From positions 1 through 64,000 of the forward strand of contig JADLHZ010000044.1 of assembly GCA_020848545.1 (NCBI GenBank): a stretch of DNA of 64,000 bases, written 5' to 3'. How positions within the stretch are numbered: the first letter of the stretch is position 1; the number at the start of each line of letters is the position of its first letter. The notes under the pieces are model-generated. The model made no database searches. It worked only from the letters and a program-made list of their open reading frames with translations, and had not been told where the DNA came from. The translations under genes were made by a program, and so were the position numbers. Shown here one piece after another: positions 57,632 through 64,000 of the stretch. The DNA comes from Deltaproteobacteria bacterium (GTDB taxonomy: Bacteria > Myxococcota > JADLHZ01).

Positions 57632-59023
57632 GTGGCCGCCGTCCTAGTCGTCGACGACGAACAATCGATGCGCGAGATCTTGACGATCTTCCTGAAGAAG
57701 GAAGGTCACGACGTCACGGCCTGCTCCGCGGTCGCCGAAGCCACCGCGAAGATCCAAGAACGCGAGTTCGAGCTCGTCATCACCGACTTGCGTATGCCCG
57801 ACGGCACCGGCCTCGACGTCCTGCGGCAAGTGAAGGAGCGGCGGCCGGAGACGCAGGTCATCATCGTCACCGCCTTTGCGACGATGGAGAATGCCGTCGA
57901 GGCGATGCGGCTCGGCGCTTACGACTACCAGCTGAAGCCGTTCAAGCTGAACGAGATCCGCTTGGTCGTGCAGAACGCGCTCGAGAAGGGCGCGCTCATC
58001 CGCGAGAATCGCGCGCTGAAGAAGCGGCTGCAGCAGCGGCAGGGCGCGCTCGTCGGAAAGAGCGCGGCGATGCAGCGGGTCTACGAGCTCATCGACAAGG
58101 TGGCCAAAGCGAAGACGAACATCATCGTCGCCGGCGAGAGCGGCACAGGCAAAGAGCTCGTCGCCCGCGCGATCCACGAGCAGAGCGAGCGCGCGAAGGG
58201 TCCGTTCATCGCGGTCAACTGCGGCGCGATCCCGGAGACGCTCGTCGAGAGCGAGTTCTTCGGCTACAAGCGCGGCGCCTTCACCGGCGCGGTGCAAGAC
58301 AAGGAGGGCCTCTTCGAAGCAGCCGACGGCGGCACGCTCTTCCTCGACGAGGTCGGCGAGCTGCCGCAGTCGATGCAAGTGAAGCTCTTACGGGCCTTGC
58401 AGGAGCGCATGATCAAGCGCGTGGGCGCCACCGATCAGAAAGCGGTCGACGTGCGCGTCATCGCCGCCACCAATCGCGATCTCGCCGCAGAGGTAAAGGC
58501 GGGGCGCTTCCGCGAAGATCTTTACTATCGCTTGAACGTGATCGCGATCCGCCTGCCGCCGCTGCGTGAGCGCAAGGACGACATCGCGATCTTGGTCGAG
58601 CACTTCGTGCAGAAGTTTCGCGCCGAGCAGCAAAAGGACGTGCGCGGCTTCTCGCCGGACGCGCTGCGCTTGCTCTTGGACCATCGCTTCGGTGGCAACG
58701 TGCGCGAGCTCGAGAACATCGTCGAGCGCGCCGTCACGCTGAGCGACGCCGCGATCATGGGCGCGAACGTGCTGCCGGGTGAGGTGAGCCACGCAGCGCC
58801 GTCCGGGGCTCCGTTCGTCAGCATCGACGACGCCGGCTTTTCGCTCGAGAAGACGCTCGACGCGATGGAGCGGCGCTTGCTCGAGGAGGCGTTGGCGAAG
58901 ACTGGCGGCAAGAAGAAGAAGGCCGCGACGTTGCTCGGGCTCACCTTTCGATCGTTGCGCTACCGGCTCGAGAAGCACGGGCTCGGCGGCGGCGCGGCCG
59001 AGGAGAGCGACGAGAGCGAGTGA
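57632..59023 (+). CDS. pilR: Sigma-54-dependent response regulator PilR
   Basis: A 463-residue NtrC-family regulator. Seen: a receiver domain with the phospho-Asp52 (ITDLRMPDG), the AAA+ sigma-54 interaction domain with GESGTGKELVARAIH (Walker A), GAFTGA at about 215-220, GGTLFLDEVGELP (Walker B), and RDLAAEVKAGRFREDLYYRLNV, and a C-terminal Fis-type helix-turn-helix (KKKAATLLGLTFRSLRYRLEKHG). It should activate a sigma-54 promoter such as that of pilA when phosphorylated by PilS. pilA itself is not in the window. GTG start at 57632. Confidence 0.95.
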   Translation: MAAVLVVDDEQSMREILTIFLKKEGHDVTACSAVAEATAKIQEREFELVITDLRMPDGTGLDVLRQVKERRPETQVIIVTAFATMENAVEAMRLGAYDYQLKPFKLNEIRLVVQNALEKGALIRENRALKKRLQQRQGALVGKSAAMQRVYELIDKVAKAKTNIIVAGESGTGKELVARAIHEQSERAKGPFIAVNCGAIPETLVESEFFGYKRGAFTGAVQDKEGLFEAADGGTLFLDEVGELPQSMQVKLLRALQERMIKRVGATDQKAVDVRVIAATNRDLAAEVKAGRFREDLYYRLNVIAIRLPPLRERKDDIAILVEHFVQKFRAEQQKDVRGFSPDALRLLLDHRFGGNVRELENIVERAVTLSDAAIMGANVLPGEVSHAAPSGAPFVSIDDAGFSLEKTLDAMERRLLEEALAKTGGKKKKAATLLGLTFRSLRYRLEKHGLGGGAAEESDESE

Positions 59024-59295
59024 GATCGAGCACGAGCTCTGCCGCGACATCGGCGCCGTCGCGCCGAGGCACTGCGTGGCGCGCGAGGCGACGCCGCAGC
59101 GTCGCCTCGTCGAGCAAATGAGCGAGCGCGCGGGCGGCGGCCTTCCCCAAGAGCTCCCACTGCGGCGCCATCGGGGCTTCGTACACGTCGGCGTCGACGC
59201 GCACAGGCGTGGCTCGAGCAGCCGCCGCGTGACGGCGTAGAGCGGACGCAAGTGGCCGTCCCACGGATAAGTTCAAACGAGGACGCGGGGACCGC
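59024..59295 (-). other. Gap with frameshifted coding-like remnant (possible)
   Basis: This 272-bp gap between the converging pilR and pgsA genes has minus-strand text that reads like protein in two frames: GHLRPLYAVTRRLLEP in one, then RVDADVYEAPMAPQWELLGK and AARALAHLLDEATLRRRLAR in another. One frameshift near 59215 would join them. It may be a decayed gene end or a sequencing error; no start codon with a ribosome site is clear. No family recognised. Confidence 0.3.
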
Positions 59296-59919
59296 TCAGC
59301 GCGGCGCCTGGTTCTTTGGCGCTTCCTCACGGTCGATCACGGCCTGGACGAACGCACGGAAGTAGCGAAAGCCGCTCCACACGCTGAGGACCAGCGACAT
59401 GTACGTAAACGCGAGGCCGAGATCGTGGAAGCTCGCGTCGACCTCGGTGAAGTAGAGATCGAGCGTGTAACGATAGTGCAGGAGCAGCCCGACGCAGCCG
59501 ATCAGCTGAAACGACGTCTTCATCTTGGCGCTGTCGCTCGCTGAGATGATGAGTCCCTCGCCGGCGGCGATCGCGCGCAGGCCGGTGACGGCGAGCTCGC
59601 GCGTCAGCACCACGACGACGACCCACGGCGGGATGCGGCCGAGCGGGATCAGATAGACGAAGAGCAGGAGCACGATGAGCTTGTCGGCGAGCGGATCGAT
59701 GAACTTGCCGATCATGCTCACTTGGCCGGAGAGGCGCGCGAGGAAGCCGTCGAGCACGTCGGTGACGCTGGCGATCGAATAGATCAGCGCCGCCCAGCAG
59801 CAGTTCACCGGCGAATCATGCTCGACGAACCACAGGATCAGCGGGATCGTCGCGATGCGCGCGTACGTCAGCAGATTCGGTAGGTTCGTCAGCTCTTGTC
59901 TGAGGCGGCCACGTGCCAT
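59296..59919 (-). CDS. pgsA: CDP-diacylglycerol-glycerol-3-phosphate phosphatidyltransferase
   Basis: A 207-residue membrane enzyme of phosphatidylglycerol synthesis. Seen: LPNLLTYARIATIPLIL (the typical PgsA start), and the CDP-alcohol transferase signature with Asp54, Asp57, Gly58, Ala61, Arg62, Gly71, Asp75 and Asp79 in the exact family spacing. About five TM helices follow, with VVVLTRELAVTGLRAIAA. The only oddity is a longer C-terminal hydrophilic tail. Other CDP-alcohol transferases (PgsA2, CLS) share the motif, but the N-terminus favours PgsA. Confidence 0.93.
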   Translation of the reverse strand: MARGRLRQELTNLPNLLTYARIATIPLILWFVEHDSPVNCCWAALIYSIASVTDVLDGFLARLSGQVSMIGKFIDPLADKLIVLLLFVYLIPLGRIPPWVVVVVLTRELAVTGLRAIAAGEGLIISASDSAKMKTSFQLIGCVGLLLHYRYTLDLYFTEVDASFHDLGLAFTYMSLVLSVWSGFRYFRAFVQAVIDREEAPKNQAPR

Positions 59920-59981
59920 GGTCGGCCGCGAGCCATGTCACGAAAGTGGGGGAGAAGCTACTAGCGGATCCTTCGCGGAGC

Positions 59982-60443
59982 CTAGCGCACTAAGACCGTG
60001 ACGTTCATCCGCTCGCCCTCGGTGCCGAAGACCCCGATCGCCTTCTTGAACTTCTTCGCTGGCACGCGCACTTCGTACTCACCAGGCGACAGGATCATGA
60101 TCGTCGGCTCGCCCAAAGGATCGACCTCGCCATCGGCGACCGTGTGGCCCGTCGCGTTGACCACCTGAAACGCACCGACGAAGGGCGCAAGCTTCTTGCC
60201 GCGCTTCTGCTTGAACGCGAGCTCCACGATGACCGGCTTCTTGCCGAGCTTCGGCTTCGGCGGCTCTTCGGCGACGGCCGGCTTCGTCGCCGGATCCGGC
60301 GCCGCCGCAAGATCGACGAAGCGCTGGGCCGCGCGGCGCTCGGCCTCGGCGCGCTCTGTCTCCTCGCCGCGGCGTTGCACCACCTTGCCAATCGCGATGG
60401 CGACGATGATCACGACGACCGCGCCGGCGATCGCGAGCTTCAT
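59982..60443 (-). CDS. Small membrane-anchored protein, PEGA-like
   Basis: A 153-residue protein. Seen: one N-terminal TM helix (MKLAIAGAVVVIIVAIAIG), a charged coiled-coil-like stretch (RRGEETERAEAERRAAQRF), a Lys/Pro-rich linker, and a C-terminal beta-strand domain (KKPVIVELAFKQKRGK, PTIMILSPGEYEVRVPAKK, RMNVTVLVR) that recalls PEGA-type surface domains. It overlaps the upstream gene by 4 nt (ATGA). Function unknown. Confidence 0.74.
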   Translation of the reverse strand: MKLAIAGAVVVIIVAIAIGKVVQRRGEETERAEAERRAAQRFVDLAAAPDPATKPAVAEEPPKPKLGKKPVIVELAFKQKRGKKLAPFVGAFQVVNATGHTVADGEVDPLGEPTIMILSPGEYEVRVPAKKFKKAIGVFGTEGERMNVTVLVR

Positions 60444-60958
60444 TGCTTCTCCGAGCGCTCGATCGCCTCGAGCGCTTTTCGCTGCGACTCCTGCGCGTCC
60501 TCGCGGGCCTGCTTCGCCTTGTGCGCGTCGTCGACGATCGCTGTCGGGCTCGCGAGGCCGCCGGAGCCGAGGCCGCTCTGCTGGCGCAGGTAGGTCACGT
60601 AGAACGTCATGCACGCGGCGATGATCAAGAAGGTGGTCATCAGGCCGAGGATGCGCGTGCGCTTGCCCCGGGCGATCATGACGCCGAGGACGCAGCCGAC
60701 GAGCACGCCGCCGACACCGCCGATCGCGACCGAGGTCGGATCGATCTTGGCCGCCTGCTGCGAGAGCACTTGCGCGGCCTGCGCTTTGACCTGCGCTCGT
60801 GCTTCTTCCTTCGTCGCCGCCTTCACCTCGGTGGTGCCGTCGAGCGTCATCACCTTCATCGACGCGCGGTACTGTGGCGGCACGTCATCCAAACGATCGA
60901 CGACGACGTCGACGCCATCTTTGTCCCGGTAAGTGAAGAGTGTGCTCGCTTTGGCCAT
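60440..60958 (-). CDS. Membrane protein with DUF4124-like N-terminus
   Basis: A 172-residue protein. Seen: LFTYRDKDGVDVVVDRLDDVP at the N-terminus, which resembles the DUF4124 pattern (YRWVDxDGxxxxTD; the match is loose), a coiled-coil-like stretch (EVKAATKEEARAQVKAQAAQ), and two TM segments at about 75-96 and 102-122. A charged C-terminal coiled coil follows (DAHKAKQAREDAQESQRKAL). It is the upstream partner of the small PEGA-like gene (ATGA overlap). It is 60 bp from uvrA on the same strand. Function unknown. Confidence 0.76.
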   Translation of the reverse strand: MAKASTLFTYRDKDGVDVVVDRLDDVPPQYRASMKVMTLDGTTEVKAATKEEARAQVKAQAAQVLSQQAAKIDPTSVAIGGVGGVLVGCVLGVMIARGKRTRILGLMTTFLIIAACMTFYVTYLRQQSGLGSGGLASPTAIVDDAHKAKQAREDAQESQRKALEAIERSEKQ

Positions 60959-61018
60959 GGGCGATGCGGGAAATTTAGCGGGGAGGGCGCTCGCGCACCA
61001 TTATGTCTTCGCCTCGGG

Positions 61019-64000
61019 TCAAGCCCTCTGGCTAAGGTAACGACCGGTCGCGGTTTTTGCCGCGCGCAATGCCTTCGGCGTGCCTTCGAACACGACGCGG
61101 CCGCCATCCTCGCCGGCTTCAGGGCCGAGCTCAATGACCCAATCGGCGGCGGCGATGACGTCGGGATGGTGCTCGATGATGACGAGCGTGTCGCCGCGAT
61201 CGACGAGCCGCTCCAAGACCGCCGTGAGGCGCGCGACGTCGGCGAGGTGCAGGCCGGTCGTCGGCTCGTCGAGCACGTACACCGTCGCTTGATGCAGCGT
61301 CGTCGCCGTGAGCTCGGCGGCGAGCTTCAGGCGTTGCGCTTCGCCGCCCGAGAGCGTGTTCGATCCTTGGCCGAGCTGCAGGTAACCGACGCCGAGCGCG
61401 GCCAGCGTCTCCAGTGGCCTGGCGATCCGAGGAAACGCGGAGAAGGCGCGCGCGGCGTCCTCGGCAGAGAGGTGCAGCACGTCACCGATCGACAGGCCCT
61501 GGTAGCGGATGTCGAGCGTCGCCGGCTCGAAGCGCGCGCCGTCGCAGGCTTCGCAGGTGCGGGCGACGTCGGGCAGGAACGACATCTCGCTGACGATCAC
61601 GCCTTGGCCGTCGCACGCCGTGCAGCGCCCGCCGCCGCCGCTGTTGAACGAGAAGCGGCCGGGCCCGTAGCCGCGGATCTGCGCCTCGGGAAGCGCGGCG
61701 AACAATTTTCGCACGTCGTCCCAGACGCCGAGAAAGGTAGCCGGAACCGAGCGCGGCGTGCGCCCGATCGGCGCCTGATCGACGGCGAGCGCGCGGCGCA
61801 CGAGCTTGTGGCCGGTGAGCTTCGCGAAGGGCAGCGGCGGGGCGTCGACCACGAGATCGAGCGCTTCGCGCAACGCCGCGTAGAACACCTGGCGCACCAA
61901 GGTGCTCTTGCCGGAGCCGCTGACGCCGCACACGACGGTCAGGCGGCCGACCGGGATCCCGAGCTCGACCTCCTTCAAGTTGTGGCCCTCGGCGCCGGAG
62001 AGTCGGATCCAGTGCTCGGCCTTCGCGCGGCGGCTCGCACGCGGCGGCTCGGCGTTCAACGCGCGTGCGGTCGGTGATGCTTCGTCGCGCAAGACGTCTT
62101 TGCCGCGGCCGCTCGCGACGATCTCGCCGCCGCCACGGCCTCCGGTCGGCCCCACGTCGACGAGCCAGTCGGCGGCGCGGATCGTCTCCGCGTCATGCTC
62201 GACGACGACGACGGTCGAGCCGGTGTCGACGAGCGCACGTAGGTTGCCGATGAGCCGCTGCGTGTCGCGCGGGTGCAGGCCGATCGTCGGCTCGTCCAAG
62301 ACGTAGAGCGCGCCCGTGAGCCCGCTGCCGAGCTGCGCGCTCAGCCGCAGGCGCTGCATCTCTCCGCCGGAGAGCGTGCGCGCCGGCCGGTCGAGCGCCA
62401 GGTAGCCGAGGCCCACATTGGCGGTGAACTTCAGCCGGCGCACGAGCTCCTTGTGCGCGGCGTCGGCGATGCGCGCGGCGTCGCCGGAGAACTGCCACGC
62501 GCTGATCGCCGCGAGCGCCTTGTGAATGCTCTGCGCCGACAACGCGGGATAAGTGACGCCGAACAAGCGCACCCGGCGCGGGATCGCTGCCAAGCGCGTG
62601 CCGTCGCACACATGACACCGCGGCGCATGATCGCCGACGGGCACAGCGACGACGTCGTCGACCGACGCGGCCTCGCGCTCGTGCTTGTGGTTCTTCTCCT
62701 CGTAGAGCGCGCCGACGCCGTCGACGCCGGTGCCGAGGCACGCTCCGCACTGGCCTTGCTTCGTGTTGAAGGAGAACCAGCGCGGATCGAGCTCCGGCAG
62801 CCCGAGCCCGCAGGAAGGACACGCGCGCGCCGTCGACAGGAGCTCCTCGTCCGCCGGGCTCGACGCGCGCGGCCCGCCGTCGTGAATCCGCAGCGCCCCT
62901 GCGCCCCACGCGATCGCCCGATCGAAAACGGACCGGGGAAGCTTGGTCAGCGGCCCCACGTAGACGACGAGATCGATCGAGTGCTCCTTCGTCTTGAAGA
63001 GCTTCGGCGGCGGCTCGATCTGCACGAGCTTGCCGTCGACCCGCGCGAGGGTGATGCCGCTTCGCGACGCGTCGTTGAACACGTCGAGGTAGGTGCCTTT
63101 GCGTGCGCGCACCGCGGGCGCGTACACGGTGACGTCACGCGTTTTTCGCGCCAGCGTGTCGTAGAGCTCCTGCGCGTTCGTCGTCTGCACCGCCGTCTCG
63201 CACTCAGGGCAGTGCATGGTGCCGATCTTCGCGTAGAGCAGGCGCAGGTAGTGCGCGATCTCGGTCACCGTCGCGACCGTCGAGCTCGATCCGCCGCGCG
63301 TCGTCCGCTGCTCGAGCGAGATCGACGGCGGCACGCCGCTCACGTGGTCGACGTCCGGGCGTGGCAACGTGGGCAAGAACTGGCGCGCGTAGGGCGACAG
63401 CGTCTCCATGAAGCGGCGCTGCCCCTCGGCGAAGATCACGTCGAACGCGAGCGACGACTTGCCGCTGCCGCTCGGGCCGGTGACGACGGCGAGCGTGCCG
63501 TGCGGGATCGCGACGGACACGTTCTTCAAGTTGTGCTCGCGCGCGTGATCCACCGTGATGGCGCGCGCGGCGCTCGTCTTCTCGCGCGGCGTCGAGACCT
63601 CGCGCGCCTTGCCGAGATCGCGTAGCGCGGCGCCGGTGCGCGTCTTCGCCTTCGTCACTTCTTCGGGCGTGCCGCTCGCGACGACGCGGCCGCCGTCCGG
63701 TCCGCCGCCGGGGCCGATGTCGATGACGTGATCGGCCGCCAAGATCACCGAGAGATCGTGCTCGACGACGACGACGGTGGCGCCGTCATCGACGAGCTGG
63801 TGCAGCGCGCGGATCACGTGGACGACGTCTTCGCCGTGCAGCCCCGCGCTCGGCTCGTCGATGCAAAAGAGCGTGCCCGTCGCCGGCTCCCCGAGCGCGC
63901 GGGCGAGCTTCAAGCGCTGCGCCTCGCCGCCGGACAGCGTGCTCAGCGGTTGGCCGAGCGGTAGATAGCCGAGGCCCACGCGGCTCACCGGCGAGAGCGC
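61019..64000 (-). CDS. uvrA: Tandem-fused UvrA, 3' part (5' end beyond window)
   Basis: The frame is open to the right edge, so the protein is N-terminally incomplete here. Numbering from the Met codon at 63988: residues 1-128 are the C-terminal end of one UvrA (signature LSGGEAQRLKLARALG at 18-33, Walker B FCIDEPSAGLH at 41-51), then a short linker, then a complete second UvrA from about 142 (Walker A GPSGSGKSS at 171-179, UvrB-binding region, zinc CPSCG...CGAC, LSGGEMQRLRL, second Walker A VSGSGKST, zinc CTAC...CEAC, LSGGEAQRLKLAAEL). All ATPase and zinc motifs of the second copy are intact. UvrA finds DNA lesions for excision repair. Confidence 0.93.
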   Translation of the reverse strand, partial: ALSPVSRVGLGYLPLGQPLSTLSGGEAQRLKLARALGEPATGTLFCIDEPSAGLHGEDVVHVIRALHQLVDDGATVVVVEHDLSVILAADHVIDIGPGGGPDGGRVVASGTPEEVTKAKTRTGAALRDLGKAREVSTPREKTSAARAITVDHAREHNLKNVSVAIPHGTLAVVTGPSGSGKSSLAFDVIFAEGQRRFMETLSPYARQFLPTLPRPDVDHVSGVPPSISLEQRTTRGGSSSTVATVTEIAHYLRLLYAKIGTMHCPECETAVQTTNAQELYDTLARKTRDVTVYAPAVRARKGTYLDVFNDASRSGITLARVDGKLVQIEPPPKLFKTKEHSIDLVVYVGPLTKLPRSVFDRAIAWGAGALRIHDGGPRASSPADEELLSTARACPSCGLGLPELDPRWFSFNTKQGQCGACLGTGVDGVGALYEEKNHKHEREAASVDDVVAVPVGDHAPRCHVCDGTRLAAIPRRVRLFGVTYPALSAQSIHKALAAISAWQFSGDAARIADAAHKELVRRLKFTANVGLGYLALDRPARTLSGGEMQRLRLSAQLGSGLTGALYVLDEPTIGLHPRDTQRLIGNLRALVDTGSTVVVVEHDAETIRAADWLVDVGPTGGRGGGEIVASGRGKDVLRDEASPTARALNAEPPRASRRAKAEHWIRLSGAEGHNLKEVELGIPVGRLTVVCGVSGSGKSTLVRQVFYAALREALDLVVDAPPLPFAKLTGHKLVRRALAVDQAPIGRTPRSVPATFLGVWDDVRKLFAALPEAQIRGYGPGRFSFNSGGGGRCTACDGQGVIVSEMSFLPDVARTCEACDGARFEPATLDIRYQGLSIGDVLHLSAEDAARAFSAFPRIARPLETLAALGVGYLQLGQGSNTLSGGEAQRLKLAAELTATTLHQATVYVLDEPTTGLHLADVARLTAVLERLVDRGDTLVIIEHHPDVIAAADWVIELGPEAGEDGGRVVFEGTPKALRAAKTATGRYLSQRA

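Noticed and set aside
62924-62938. Copy of the CCCCGGTCCNTTTTC motif inside uvrA
   Set aside because: It encodes a sensible stretch of the protein (Pro-Arg-Ser-Val-Phe), so one match can be chance; kept only as a note in the transposase finding.

Overview
The window is 64 kb of GC-rich bacterial chromosome (I estimate GC in the high 60s by eye), densely coded and rich in GTG starts and 1-8 nt gene overlaps. A type IV pilus cluster in the order pilB-pilT-pilC-pilS-pilR, lipoproteins with collagen-like Gly-X-Thr tracts, a TIGR02265/DUF2378-like protein, a CSLREAI-type surface protein with a MYXO-CTERM-like tail, a caspase-like protease and a heme-thiolate-peroxygenase-like protein together point to Myxococcota or a close relative of the former Deltaproteobacteria. 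That placement is an inference; there is no rRNA in the window.

Layout. 0.2-4.4 kb is a leftward operon with 1-nt TGATG overlaps: thioredoxin/TPR protein, stand-alone (p)ppGpp-hydrolase-type HD protein, zinc-ribbon/TM/solenoid protein, and a TIGR02265-like protein. 4.5-9.2 kb holds an RluA pseudouridine synthase, a hypothetical protein, a GlcD-type FAD oxidase, a lipoprotein and RsmI. 9.3-12.5 kb is a leftward four-gene cassette built around a MotA/TolQ-like channel with a 300-residue helical tail and a MotB/OmpA-like partner. 12.5-16.6 kb has a helical hypothetical protein, a TetR regulator and a three-gene operon (TPR, DcrB/Eag-like, peroxygenase-like). 16.6-18.2 kb is repeat-rich and contains a Y1/REP-associated transposase. 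18.2-28.9 kb is mostly housekeeping: aspartate kinase, GNAT, a truncated sugar-lactone oxidase, purH, a GYF/TM/solenoid protein, purD, lptF and lptG.

29-40.6 kb carries two collagen-tract lipoproteins on either side of a cysteine synthase gene and tRNA-Ala(GGC), an Asp-box propeller protein, a YfhO-like membrane protein, soluble transhydrogenase sthA and a lipoprotein. 40.6-44.7 kb holds a GNAT, a small secreted protein, a phospholipase-C-type phosphoesterase and a 585-residue protein of unknown family. 44.8-50.9 kb is a leftward five-gene operon: CSLREAI surface protein, TPR/barrel-like protein, ECF-like sigma factor, membrane-anchored small protein and an exported caspase-like protease with an EF-hand loop. 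51.1-59.0 kb is the pilus motor and regulatory cluster, with a MOSC gene inside it. 59.3-64 kb has pgsA, two small membrane proteins and the 3' part of a tandem-fused UvrA that runs off the right edge.

The most unusual items are the MotA/MotB-like cassette, the sigma factor/caspase/surface-protein operon, the TPR-DcrB-peroxygenase operon and the UvrA-UvrA fusion. The long open frames antisense to real genes, common in such GC-rich DNA, were left out.
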